In this document: positions 30,149 to 39,396 of the stretch, piece by piece
Position numbering within the stretch: the stretch's first letter is position 1
Layout of the letters: every line of letters begins with the position of its first letter
From: Pseudomonas caspiana
GTDB lineage: Bacteria > Pseudomonadota > Gammaproteobacteria > Pseudomonadales > Pseudomonadaceae
Assembly: GCF_002158995.1 (NCBI RefSeq)
Contig: NZ_LOHF01000026.1
Coordinates: 11,995-75,994 of the forward strand
Length of the DNA stretch: 64,000 nucleotides
Direction of reading: 5' to 3'
Made by a program: the position numbers and the translations under genes
Notes under the pieces: model-generated
Told to the model about the DNA's origin: nothing
Database searches by the model: none
Seen by the model: the letters and a program-made list of their open reading frames with translations, nothing else

Positions 30149-31582
30149 TTAGAGGTTGAACTGAGTGACCAGCTTGGTATTCAGGTAGGCCTCGATCGCC
30201 TCGGTGCCACCTTCGGAACCATAACCGGAATCCTTGATGCCGCCGAACGGCACCTCCGGCAAACCGATGCCCTGATGGTTGATTGAAAGCATACCCGCTT
30301 CAATGTAAGTACTCAGCGCATGAGCCGTCTTCATCGATGTGGTGAAGGCATAAGAAGCCAGACCGAATGGCACTCGATTGGACTCGGCTATCGCCTCTTC
30401 CACTGTGTCGAATGGCACCAGCAACGCGACGGGGCCAAAAGGCTCCTCGTTCATGATGCGCATTTCACGGGTCAAACCGCTGAGCACAGTGGGCTCGAAG
30501 AAATAGCCCGGGCCGTCGATAGCTCGACCGCCTGCGTTCAGCGTCGCACCGGCGGTAGTGGCATCGCTCACCAACGCGGCCAGTGCCGGAATGCGTCGGT
30601 CGTTAGCGACCGGCCCCATGGTCACGGTGGAGTCCAGACCGTTACCAACCTTGATTTCGCGGGTCAGACCGACGAACTTCTCCAGAAACGCATCGAACAC
30701 GCCGCGCTGCACCAGAATACGGGTCGGCGATACACAAACCTGACCGGCATTGCGGTACTTGGCGGCTGTCAGCACACGTGCAGCAAGATCGATGTCTGCA
30801 TCGTCAAAAACCAGCGCAGGGGCGTGCCCACCTAACTCCATGGTTGCACGCTTCATGTGCTGCCCGGCCAACGCCGCCAACTGCTTGCCAACCGGAGTGG
30901 ATCCGGTGAAGGTCACTTTGCGGATGACAGGGTGTGGGATCAGGTACGAGGAAATTTCTGCCGGGTCACCGTACACCAGACCAATGACACCAGCCGGGAC
31001 GCCCGCGTCGGCGAATGCGCGAATCAGCTCTGCAGGCGATGCAGGCGTTTCTTCAGGCGCTTTGATGATGATCGAGCAACCTGCTGCCAGGGCCGATGAA
31101 AGCTTGCGCACAATCTGGTTGATCGGGAAGTTCCAAGGCGTGAACGCCGCAACCGGACCGACCGGTTCCTTGACGACTTTCTGCTCTACATTGGCGCCGC
31201 GAGAGGGGACGATACGACCATAACTACGACGGCCTTCTTCAGCCAGCCACTCGATGACATCAGCACCTGACAACACTTCAGCTCGAGCTTCAGCCAGTGG
31301 CTTGCCCTGCTCCTGAGTCAAGATCCGGGCTATCAGATCAGCACGCTCGCGTAACAACTGCGCGGCTTTCTGCATCGTCTTGTAGCGATCGTAAGCCGAA
31401 GTCTTGCGCCACACATCAAAGCCACGCTCGGCTGCGGTCAGCGCTTCATCGAGATCAGAAATACTGGCATGCGCAACAGTACCCAGTTGCTGGCCGGTAG
31501 CAGGATCGATAACGGGCTGGGTGCGACCATCTTGGCCTGCACGCCATTGACCGTCGATGAACAGCTGTACATCAGGATACAT
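30149..31582 (-). CDS. NAD-dependent aldehyde dehydrogenase, succinate-semialdehyde type
   Basis: 477 residues, full ALDH fold. Motifs are AFTPWNFPINQIVRKL (cofactor cradle), FTGSTPVGKQLA, ATMELGGHAPALVF (general-base Glu), KYRNAGQVCVSP (catalytic Cys) and EEPFGPVALLVPF. The pattern matches the Pseudomonas succinate-semialdehyde or alpha-ketoglutarate-semialdehyde dehydrogenases. It does not lie beside a gabT-like gene, so the true substrate is open. The EamA transporter gene upstream on the same strand is 130 bp away. Confidence 0.85.
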   Translation of the reverse strand: MYPDVQLFIDGQWRAGQDGRTQPVIDPATGQQLGTVAHASISDLDEALTAAERGFDVWRKTSAYDRYKTMQKAAQLLRERADLIARILTQEQGKPLAEARAEVLSGADVIEWLAEEGRRSYGRIVPSRGANVEQKVVKEPVGPVAAFTPWNFPINQIVRKLSSALAAGCSIIIKAPEETPASPAELIRAFADAGVPAGVIGLVYGDPAEISSYLIPHPVIRKVTFTGSTPVGKQLAALAGQHMKRATMELGGHAPALVFDDADIDLAARVLTAAKYRNAGQVCVSPTRILVQRGVFDAFLEKFVGLTREIKVGNGLDSTVTMGPVANDRRIPALAALVSDATTAGATLNAGGRAIDGPGYFFEPTVLSGLTREMRIMNEEPFGPVALLVPFDTVEEAIAESNRVPFGLASYAFTTSMKTAHALSTYIEAGMLSINHQGIGLPEVPFGGIKDSGYGSEGGTEAIEAYLNTKLVTQFNL

Positions 31583-31711
31583 AGCGATTCTCCAGTTGCA
31601 TTCGCAGGGATAAAAATGTGCTCTTTTTCAAAAGCGCTACGAGTTCAATGGGGGCACGATGTTTTATATCAAGGCATTGCAACCAATCGATCTCGATAAA
31701 CCCGGAATCCA

Positions 31712-32596
31712 TCAAGCCTTGGTTCGTTGCTGCCAGGCGGCCGCCAGCCCGCTCAAGCAGATCACGGCAATACCTAACTGCGCCGTCAATGAAGGCGCGT
31801 GGCCAAATACGAGATAGCCTAACAGGCCTGCAAACACGATTTGGCAGTAACTGAACGGCGCCAGCATGGCAGGTGCTGCAAAGCGAAAGGCCTGAGTCAA
31901 CAGCAAGTGAGCGACCATCCCGCACGCCCCCAATGCCAGCATGAATGGCAAATGCTTGAGTTCCGGAACTGTCCAGAAAAAGGGCAATAGCGCCGTCATC
32001 ACCAGGGTGTTGAATAGACCTGCGAAGAAGTTGCTGGTAGTCGGGCTGTCATGCGCGCTGACCATTCGAGTGAGCAGCTGGTAAGACGCAAATAACGTCG
32101 CAGACCCCAGTGGCAGCAAGCTGGCAGGAGTAAACAGCTCGCCACCGGGATGCACGATGATCAGCACACCCGCAAATCCCACCAACACTGCCGCCCATTG
32201 TTTTCGCGTGACGTGCTCCCCAAGCAGCGGTACCGACAAAGCAGTGATCAGCAGTGGCGCAAGAAAGTTGACGGCGGTTGCCTCAGCCAGCGGGATATAC
32301 ATCAACCCTGTCGTAAACAATAAGCTGGTGCCCAGTAAGCAGAGCGCCCTCATTATCTGCAGCTTCAGGCGTTTGGTGCGCAGTACCCGCAACCCGGCTG
32401 ACGGCATGAAGATCCCGGCCATCAACAGTGTATGCACCACGTAACGTATCCAGACCACCATGAAGACCGGGTAAAAACCGGACAGATACTTGGAAATGGT
32501 GTCGTGACTTGAAAACAGGAACGTCGCCAGGACAATGAGGGCGATACCCTTGAGTGGCTGATTGACGCCGGAGAGTGGCGTGCTGACGGTACTCAT
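31712..32596 (-). CDS. EamA/DMT-family transporter
   Basis: 294 residues with ten predicted membrane helices in two EamA repeats (GIALIVLATFLFSSHDTISK, and ATLFASYQLLTRMVSAHDSP). Typical of drug/metabolite exporters in the inner membrane. The LLFTTGLMYIPLAEATAVNF segment is the conserved EamA core. It faces the same way as the aldehyde dehydrogenase gene and could export a related metabolite, which is inference. Confidence 0.88.
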   Translation of the reverse strand: MSTVSTPLSGVNQPLKGIALIVLATFLFSSHDTISKYLSGFYPVFMVVWIRYVVHTLLMAGIFMPSAGLRVLRTKRLKLQIMRALCLLGTSLLFTTGLMYIPLAEATAVNFLAPLLITALSVPLLGEHVTRKQWAAVLVGFAGVLIIVHPGGELFTPASLLPLGSATLFASYQLLTRMVSAHDSPTTSNFFAGLFNTLVMTALLPFFWTVPELKHLPFMLALGACGMVAHLLLTQAFRFAAPAMLAPFSYCQIVFAGLLGYLVFGHAPSLTAQLGIAVICLSGLAAAWQQRTKA

Positions 32597-32767
32597 CTGG
32601 TTTCCTTGGCATGGCAGAAAACAGGTGCCTGTTCAGATAGCGAATGACTGCGCATCCGATGTCCCTGAATAGCGGATACGAGGAAGAATATAGAAGCAGC
32701 CCCGGTTATCCAAACAATGCCGGGGTTAATTACGAAATTAACTGACTGGCCAGTCCGAACGGGACAC

Positions 32768-33277
32768 TCAAGTCCAGATTCGCATTAGCGCTCCGCTTGC
32801 CCCGGTGAGTGGGTCGGCCACTGGCAAAGGGACCTCTGCAATCCGCAGTTTGGCAGCTTTCAATTCAACATGATCAGCGCGCTGAATATCGTACTGGCTC
32901 TGGTTGGAGGGATAGGCGCCCACTACCAGAAAGTCATCGCTTTGCTCCACGCAGCAGTGACCGGTACCCGCCGGGAGTACCAGCACATCGCCGGATGCCA
33001 CCGTGATTTCCTGCCCCATCTCGCCCCCCAGTTTGACGCGCGCAGCGCCGCTGGCTACGCCAAGCACTTCATGGGCAGTAGAGTGGTAATGGTGAAAATC
33101 AAAAATTACATCGCGCCAAACAGCTGGCCAGTGATTGCCGGTGAAAAGTCGCTCGAACCCGGCTGCCGTATCAGCGTTTTCGAACGAGACATCCCGGTAC
33201 ACCAGAACAGGCAACCGACTGTTGGGAATTTCTCGGTCCTCATCGAAAAACAACTGTTCAGGTGCACGTGAAATCAT
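32768..33277 (-). CDS. Cupin protein, YjlB-like
   Basis: 169 residues. A cupin core with metal-site pattern FHHYHSTAHEVLGVASGAA and GDVLVLPAGTGHCCVE gives the two cupin motifs with His/Glu ligands. It ends in a proline-rich stretch. YjlB-type proteins are small cupins of unknown substrate. It lies 87 bp upstream of the first bacteriophytochrome gene on the same strand. Confidence 0.82.
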   Translation of the reverse strand: MISRAPEQLFFDEDREIPNSRLPVLVYRDVSFENADTAAGFERLFTGNHWPAVWRDVIFDFHHYHSTAHEVLGVASGAARVKLGGEMGQEITVASGDVLVLPAGTGHCCVEQSDDFLVVGAYPSNQSQYDIQRADHVELKAAKLRIAEVPLPVADPLTGASGALMRIWT

Positions 33278-33363
33278 GATGGCGACTCCTAACCTTTGGG
33301 CTCATCACCCATGTCGACTCCTGCTGATCACCCACATTGTCGGCATCAGACAAGTGGACACGC

Positions 33364-35604
33364 TTAATGCGTAAGCAACGGCACAGTAAAGGTGAATTCG
33401 CTGCCCCGCCCTAACTCGCTGCTCACCCAAAGATCACCGCCATGGGCCTTGATGATGCCCATCGAAATGTAAAGCCCCAAGCCAGTACCACTGGGGTTGC
33501 CTTGCCGAATTCGCCAGTAACGCTCGAAGACATGGGGGATGTGCGTCGGGGCGATGCCCGCTCCCGTATCAGTCACACTGAACCTGGCATAGCCGCCATC
33601 TTTTACAGCCTTGACCGTAACACTGCCTTCCTTTGGGGTGAACTTGATGGCGTTGCCAACCAGATTGGACAGCACCTGGAACAAACGCTCCGGGTCGGCC
33701 GAAATGTGCAACTCGGGTTCAGAGACAAAGCTCACCTCGACAAATTTATTAAGCGCCAAGGGCGCGAGAAGAGAGTAACTCTCCTCAAAAATCTGGCTGA
33801 CATCCATCGGTTGCGCCGTGATGGAATAGCGACCGGCCTCGATCTTCGACGTATCCAGCAAATCCTCCAACAGGTTCGTCATCCGCGTCGTTGCACGTTG
33901 CATCGTGTCGATTGCTGAATTGACACGTTTGGATGAGGGGCCGCTATCAGCCCCTATCAACCGCTGCATCATGCCGCACTGCATGACAATAACCGTCATT
34001 GGGCTACGCAGGTCATGGGAGACAACCGCCACCAGATCATCCCGCGCGCGAACTGCTTCCTGCTCGCGCAACACCTGCCGGGCAAGATCGGTTTCCAGCG
34101 CTGAGCGCCGCAAATCGGCTGCAGCAAACAGGTCACCGCTGCTCCAGCGATGCGCCTTGCCATCAACCTGTTCCTTCCAGATTTCAAAGGACTTGCGCGG
34201 CTCGAGCCGGCTACCGGCCCCGGTGTCCGAAAGCTCCATGGGCTTGCTGGGGTCACCACTCCAGTTGACACTTTCTTTGGCCTCAGGACGAAACCACAGC
34301 ACAGCATTGTCCACCGGCTTGGGCAGAGTAAAACTCAGCAACCCGCTGGCAACGTCCTGATATTCGCGAGCCCCAGGAAAGACCTCACTCAGACTGGACG
34401 ACTCATAAATACCCGCAGGTTGCTGCTTAACCCAGCCATAAAGAGCCTGTATTTGTTCATCGTTCGGGCAGTTACCCCACGTGTGCAAGCGCTCTTCTAC
34501 CAGCAACGCGACTCCCGATGCGTCAGTCAGCGTCATCAGACACTCAGGACGTTGCGCCAACGCCTCCAATACATCCTGATCTGTTGCGCGTCGCATCGTA
34601 TCTGCAAGCTCAGTAAGCAACGCCTCTTTTTTCTTGCGCTGATGGACAACCTCGGCCTCCTCCAGCGCGCTGATCTGCATCGACAGCACCTGGCCGATGG
34701 TCTGGCAAGACGCCCGTAATCCATGCGGCACCAGCAGGGGCTGACGATTACCACAACTGATCAGGCCCCAAAGGCGATCGCCCTTGAGTAACGAGATACT
34801 CATGGAAGACAGCACGCCCATGTTCTTCATGTATTGGCAATGAATCGGCGAGACGCTACGCAGCAGCGAATGCGTCATGTCCAGCGGCATTAAGGTGTCC
34901 GGGCGCAGTAACGGAACCAGCGGTACCGGCATATAGCGGGCGTCGGGGATGATCCGTAGCCAGTTGAGGCGGTATAGCTCTCGTGCCTGACTCGGGATAT
35001 CGGAAGCTGGAAAAAATAGCCCGTTATAAATGTCCATTCCCGGGCTGGAAGCTTCGGCAATTACTTGACCGTGCCCCTCTTCCTCAAACCGATAAATCAA
35101 CACTCGGTCATAGCCCGTCAATGCCTGAATTTCACGGACACTTATCTCGTAGAGTTCTGCAAGAGACTTCGCGCCCTGCAAGCGGCGCAAGGTCCGAGCC
35201 AGGCCGCGATCCAGTTGCTGCACGCTGGCCGAAGGCAGTTCGCCGGGATTTTCGATCTCCAGCATCAGCAATCCATCGTGGCGATGCACTGCGCAGTCCA
35301 ACAGAGCACCGCCATAACTCAACGAGAAGGGGTTGATCTCATCCAGCGAGCTGGCGTTCGAAGCGCTGCGAATATGCTGAGCCTCAGCCGTACCCAATAC
35401 AGTTTCCAGATCCTTACCCGCCAGCTCTGATGCGGGACGGCCAAAAAGCGCTTCAGCATTGGCGCTGAGCTGCTGCACGATCCAGGTTGACTCGTTGACC
35501 ACCACCAGCACGCCATGAGGCTGAATAGCCCCCGGAATCTGGATGGGTTCATGATCGCAGTTGGCGAGCAACTGATCAAAGACATCCCCGTCATCAATAA
35601 TCAT
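33364..35604 (-). CDS. Bacteriophytochrome histidine kinase, copy A
   Basis: 746 residues: PAS (about 15-115), GAF (about 135-300), PHY (about 315-500), HisKA and HATPase (about 515-745). Cys16 (NCDHEPIQIPGAIQPHG) is the expected biliverdin anchor, and FPASDIPSQARELY is the chromophore PASDIP motif. The kinase His is H530 in VVSHDLRSPM; N, G1 and G2 boxes are VGNAIKFT, DTGAGI and GTGLGLY. It senses red/far-red light through biliverdin and phosphorylates a response regulator. No bphO gene and no response regulator gene is adjacent. Confidence 0.9.
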   Translation of the reverse strand: MIIDDGDVFDQLLANCDHEPIQIPGAIQPHGVLVVVNESTWIVQQLSANAEALFGRPASELAGKDLETVLGTAEAQHIRSASNASSLDEINPFSLSYGGALLDCAVHRHDGLLMLEIENPGELPSASVQQLDRGLARTLRRLQGAKSLAELYEISVREIQALTGYDRVLIYRFEEEGHGQVIAEASSPGMDIYNGLFFPASDIPSQARELYRLNWLRIIPDARYMPVPLVPLLRPDTLMPLDMTHSLLRSVSPIHCQYMKNMGVLSSMSISLLKGDRLWGLISCGNRQPLLVPHGLRASCQTIGQVLSMQISALEEAEVVHQRKKKEALLTELADTMRRATDQDVLEALAQRPECLMTLTDASGVALLVEERLHTWGNCPNDEQIQALYGWVKQQPAGIYESSSLSEVFPGAREYQDVASGLLSFTLPKPVDNAVLWFRPEAKESVNWSGDPSKPMELSDTGAGSRLEPRKSFEIWKEQVDGKAHRWSSGDLFAAADLRRSALETDLARQVLREQEAVRARDDLVAVVSHDLRSPMTVIVMQCGMMQRLIGADSGPSSKRVNSAIDTMQRATTRMTNLLEDLLDTSKIEAGRYSITAQPMDVSQIFEESYSLLAPLALNKFVEVSFVSEPELHISADPERLFQVLSNLVGNAIKFTPKEGSVTVKAVKDGGYARFSVTDTGAGIAPTHIPHVFERYWRIRQGNPSGTGLGLYISMGIIKAHGGDLWVSSELGRGSEFTFTVPLLTH

Positions 35605-36245
35605 CGCAAGAGCTCCTCACCCTCTGACCAGCGCTGAACACAAATAAAAGTAGCAAAAACAGCTCGACTGGCACGCCTGCTAATGCGGATATTTCTGGAG
35701 ATAAGCGAATCACGCTAATGCCATGCGGTCAGTAATCAGCTCCGATAAGCAGTGCCTGCTACTTATTGGATCCAACCTTTTGCACCTGATGAATTGTTCT
35801 TTCGAGCGCGCGCGATTGCTGCAACACCGCTGATACACATGAAAATAAACGGCATTTATTGAACGTGAAAGATGTACCCGTAAATCTTCGCGACCGTAAC
35901 AAGCGTTGCTCAGCGCATTGTTTTGGCAGAGCCGAAAGATGCGCGAAATACCCACAACTGAGGGCATTGCCTGCCATTTGAAGAGGTTGTCGTCAAACAA
36001 ATTTCAACGCCCGCAACCATGGCACATCAACGAGCCCAACGCACCGTTATATTCCTACAAGTGCCGGATCAGCACGTCGCCTAATCAAAACGCCGGACAC
36101 TTTACAGCATCGAGTGAATCAGCGAATCACTCGACCAAATCTTTTTCGCATAACGACTTAAGTGAGGACTGATTAACCACTAACAACCCTTGCGTCAGGC
36201 TGCGATGCATCGGCATAGTCAGCCTGACAAATCATTGCAGGACCG
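35605..36245. other. Intergenic region without a supported gene
   Basis: 641 bp between two minus-strand genes. Open frames are short, lack ribosome sites and have no protein-like composition. It should contain the bacteriophytochrome promoter; no clear -35/-10 is visible. TGACTGATTAACCACTAACA near 36,165 has no dyad. Confidence 0.5.
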
Positions 36246-37880
36246 TCAGAAAATATAATCAGTCGTCAGGAAGCTGGATTCCCGATTACGAATGATATCG
36301 CTGATCAGCGCTTTGTTAGCGTCCTGAAACTTGGTTGCGACCAGCGTACGGATTGAGAAAACCCGAAGTGCGTCGTGAACCGACAGAGTTCCTTCGGCCG
36401 AATTCTTGCGACCGTTGAAAGGGAATTGATCCGGTCCACGCTGACACTGCGCATTGATATTAATGCGCCCCACCTGATTGGCAAACGCATCGACCAGCCG
36501 TCCGACCTGCCCCGAGTCGTTGCCGAAGATGCTCAGTTGTTGGCCGAAGTCAGAATCCAGTACGTAATCGATCACCGACTCCAGATCACGGTAAGCCACA
36601 ACAGGCACCACCGGACCGAACTGCTCCTCGTGGTAAACCCGCATTGCCGAGGTCACCGGATACAACACCGCCGGATAGAAAAACGTTTCGTTGACCTCAC
36701 CCCCTCCCTCATTGACGACGCGCGCACCTTTGCTTACGGCGTCGTCAACCAACCCCTTCAGGTAATCGGTCTTGCCCGGCTCGGGCAGTGGAGTCAGTGA
36801 AACCCCAGGCTCCCAAGGCATACCCGCTTTCAACTGGGAAAGCTTTTGCTGGAACTTATCCAGAAAGCTATCGACCACACTTTCATGCACAAAAAGGATC
36901 TTGAGCGCTGTGCAGCGCTGGCCATTGAAAGATAGCGAGCCCGTTACCGACTCACTGACCGCATTATCCAGATCAACATCCGGCAACACGATGCCTGGAT
37001 TCTTCGCATCCAGACCCAAAGCAGCGCGCAGGCGATGTGGTTTAGGGTGCAGCTTCTTGAGATCACTGGCCGCCTTATTGGTCCCGATAAACGCAAACAC
37101 ATCCACCTTGCCACTGGCCATCAAGGCACTGACCGTCTCCCGACCACTGCCATAGATGACATTGATGACGCCCGCAGGGAAACTGTCCCGGAACGCTTCC
37201 AGCAATGGCCGAATCAGCAACACGCCAAACTTGGCAGGCTTGAACACCACGGTATTACCCATGATCAGAGCCGGAATGAGCGTGGTGAAGGTTTCGTTCA
37301 GCGGGTAATTGTAGGGGCCCATGCACAGAGTCACGCCTAGTGGAACCCGGCGAATCTGGCCAAGCGTATCCTGCTCCAGTTCGAAGCGACTTGAACGGCG
37401 ATCCAGCTCCTTGAGCGCATTGATGGTGTCGACAATGTAGTCGCAGGTGCGATCAAACTCTTTCTCGGAATCTTTGAGGTTCTTGCCGATTTCCCACATC
37501 AGCAGCTTGACCACTGCATCGCGCTGCTCGCGCATACGCTTCAGAAATGCCTCGACATGCTGAATACGCTCAACGACGCGCATCGTCGGCCAGGCGCCCT
37601 GCCCTCGGTCATAAGCCTGAACTGCCGCTTCCAGCGCTGTCATTGCGGTCGCTGAATCCATTAAAGGCGTGCTGCCCAGAATCACCGACTGGATGCCGTC
37701 AGCAGCCTTGAGGCACACCGGACTACGCACCGGCGCCAACGGCCCCTGCCACAGCTGCAATGTACCGTTGACCAGATACTCGCGCTGTTCGATGGCCTTG
37801 TCCGGACGATACTGCTCGGGAATTTGCTCAAGGGCGGGAAATAATGTTTCAAGACGATTGCTGGCAGTCACTTCTTTCAC
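36246..37880 (-). CDS. NADP-dependent glyceraldehyde-3-phosphate dehydrogenase, GapN-like
   Basis: 544 residues, ALDH fold with long N-terminal extension. Segments VPLGVTLCMGPYNYPLNETF, MGNTVVFKPAKFGVLLIRPL and SLSFNGQRCTALKILFVHES (catalytic Cys) match the Pseudomonas GapN group, which oxidises glyceraldehyde-3-phosphate without phosphate and makes NADPH. The general-base position reads LGLDAKNPGIV, with Asp where this family usually has Glu. That is worth checking, since Asp may still function. It stands alone. Confidence 0.85.
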   Translation of the reverse strand: MKEVTASNRLETLFPALEQIPEQYRPDKAIEQREYLVNGTLQLWQGPLAPVRSPVCLKAADGIQSVILGSTPLMDSATAMTALEAAVQAYDRGQGAWPTMRVVERIQHVEAFLKRMREQRDAVVKLLMWEIGKNLKDSEKEFDRTCDYIVDTINALKELDRRSSRFELEQDTLGQIRRVPLGVTLCMGPYNYPLNETFTTLIPALIMGNTVVFKPAKFGVLLIRPLLEAFRDSFPAGVINVIYGSGRETVSALMASGKVDVFAFIGTNKAASDLKKLHPKPHRLRAALGLDAKNPGIVLPDVDLDNAVSESVTGSLSFNGQRCTALKILFVHESVVDSFLDKFQQKLSQLKAGMPWEPGVSLTPLPEPGKTDYLKGLVDDAVSKGARVVNEGGGEVNETFFYPAVLYPVTSAMRVYHEEQFGPVVPVVAYRDLESVIDYVLDSDFGQQLSIFGNDSGQVGRLVDAFANQVGRININAQCQRGPDQFPFNGRKNSAEGTLSVHDALRVFSIRTLVATKFQDANKALISDIIRNRESSFLTTDYIF

Positions 37881-38030
37881 CTCTCTGGAGATCAGTCACA
37901 AGGAGCATGCCAGCTACACTACGCCAAAGTCCCCCGCATTTGGAAACCAGAGCCGCCAACCTGCTGAATAGTAAAAATATTTTCGGTCCACGCTTGACTA
38001 ATTCAATTGAAACAGTAACATAGCGCTCAT
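37881..38030 (+). promoter_or_regulatory. tRNA-Asn promoter region
   Basis: TTGACT (37,993-37,998) and, 17 bp on, AACAGTAACATAG, with TAACAT as a weak -10. It lies 12-30 bp before the tRNA, so it is a reasonable tRNA promoter. Otherwise the 150 bp hold nothing recognisable. Confidence 0.45.
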
Positions 38031-38106
<76 letters not shown>

Positions 38107-38295
38107 CATTCAAGAAGCTGTAGATTCAAGGGTTTCAGCAGGTAGTGTAGGATTTTTTACCGCGATCACTGACTTTGTCACTGAAACGCTGAAAACCTCC
38201 AAAAACCACCCAAACCCTCTACCGCTTACCTCTAGATACACTTCAGTTTGTGAGTCAAAGCGCTGTCTCTAATCATTAGACTAGAGGCAAGCATA

Positions 38296-38625
38296 ATGAC
38301 AATCGCACCGGTCCTTTCGACCAAAGGCGGCCCTGGCAAGACCACGGTATTCGCCAATCCAGGCGCTTTCTGCGCCGACGCTGGCATCCGCACCCTCCCC
38401 ATAGATCTCGACACACAACCTTCGCTGTCCTCGTTTTATCGCCTTGAGCATGAAGCGCCCGGCGGCACCTACCAGCTGATTTCCCAAAACAACACCCGCG
38501 CCGATCAGGTCATTTCACGGACCTGCACCCCCAATCTGTCACTGATCCTCTCCAACGATCCTCCCAACCAGAGCTCGGCAACATGCTGCTTTATGCGGCT
38601 GAAAGCGCCGAGCAGAGGCGAAGGA
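38296..38625 (+). pseudogene. parA: Truncated ParA-family ATPase of an ICE
   Basis: About 95 codons of the N-terminal ParA/Soj region: STKGGPGKTT is the deviant Walker A, and TLPIDLDTQPSLSSFYRL follows. After SLILSNDPP the frame degenerates (a frameshifted reading gives ELGNMLLYAAE, which continues the ParA pattern). The ATPase and DNA-binding parts that should follow are absent; a TIGR03745 gene begins instead at 38,626. The Walker A is intact, but the protein should not partition DNA. This is the tRNA-proximal end of an ICE. Confidence 0.75.
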
Positions 38626-38856
38626 ATGAACGTCATCCAGACGATGCAGAACTATGCCTTCGACGGCACAGCTCTGATCGGGCTGGTAATTTCCGCTGCA
38701 GCATTTTGCGGTGTTGCTTACCACGCATATGGCACGTTTGCGGAAGTGCAAAGTGTTAAGAGGACTTGGAGCCAGTTCGGGCTTACCTGCACTGTTGGTG
38801 CCCTGCTCCTGATGCTCACCATCAGGCTGCTGACCAAAGCTGCCGACATTCTCTAA
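38626..38856 (+). CDS. ICE membrane protein, TIGR03745 family
   Basis: 76 residues with two membrane helices (TALIGLVISAAAFCGVAYHA, GALLLMLTIRLLTKAADIL). It matches the small TIGR03745 conjugation protein. Start at 38626 after AAGGA; it is in frame with the parA remnant, so a fused product could also form. Normally it sits in the type IV secretion-like cluster of PAPI-1-family ICEs. Confidence 0.75.
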   Translation: MNVIQTMQNYAFDGTALIGLVISAAAFCGVAYHAYGTFAEVQSVKRTWSQFGLTCTVGALLLMLTIRLLTKAADIL

Positions 38857-38873
38857 CGCTTGGCGGTTTGGTG

Positions 38874-39230
38874 ATGAGCACTCCGCCTGAGCAGTTGCCG
38901 GACGGCACGCTGCGCTTTCTCCCCAATAGGCTCAACCGGCAACCGGTGATCGTGCCGGGGATGACTGCCGATGAGCTTTGGTTGTCTGTCGGCTTGTCGG
39001 CATTGGTGGGCCTGGTAATCGGCATCGTGCTGGCGATCGTAACCGAGAGCATAGCCATGACACCGACGACGATAGTCGCTGCAGTTGCGTCAGGGATTTT
39101 CTTTGTAGGTAAACTCCTGCGCAGGCTCAAACGAGGTAAACCTCAGACCTGGCTGTATCGCGAGATGCGTTGGCAGATCAGCACCCGGTGGCCGGTATTT
39201 CTCGAACGGCATCTTTGGTGTCGTGGATAG
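38874..39230 (+). CDS. ICE conjugal protein, TIGR03750 family
   Basis: 118 residues: PDGTLRFLPNRLNRQPVIVP, then two membrane helices (LSALVGLVIGIVLAIVTESI, TIVAAVASGIFFVGKLLRR) and QTWLYREMRWQIS, the TIGR03750 pattern. The next gene of the usual cluster (TIGR03746) is not recognisable downstream; the C-terminus may already be altered at the deletion edge. It should not function in the absence of the rest of the system. Confidence 0.75.
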   Translation: MSTPPEQLPDGTLRFLPNRLNRQPVIVPGMTADELWLSVGLSALVGLVIGIVLAIVTESIAMTPTTIVAAVASGIFFVGKLLRRLKRGKPQTWLYREMRWQISTRWPVFLERHLWCRG

Positions 39231-39396
39231 TTATGCCAAGGCGGCAGAGATCGACGTGCGGGTTTGGGCGTACATGGCGTGCCCGCCATGGCAGCTACGA
39301 ATGCCCTGCTGCATTAAGCGGACAGCATTGTTCCGGTTGATGACGCACCGGGCCCTGTTACATGTAGGCATGCAACAGGGCCTTTGGTGCGGATTG

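Larger units (their letters stand above)
38107..39230 (+). mobile_element. Remnant of an integrative conjugative element at tRNA-Asn
   Basis: A broken parA is followed by two genes of the TIGR03745 and TIGR03750 conjugation families, all plus strand. In PAPI-1/ICEclc-like elements parA lies next to the tRNA and the conjugation genes are many kilobases away, so a large internal deletion must have joined them. No integrase or attachment repeat is visible. Confidence 0.75.

Noticed and set aside
35605..36245. Small genes in the gap upstream of bacteriophytochrome copy A
   Set aside because: All frames are short, lack ribosome sites and would not overlap or couple to neighbours.
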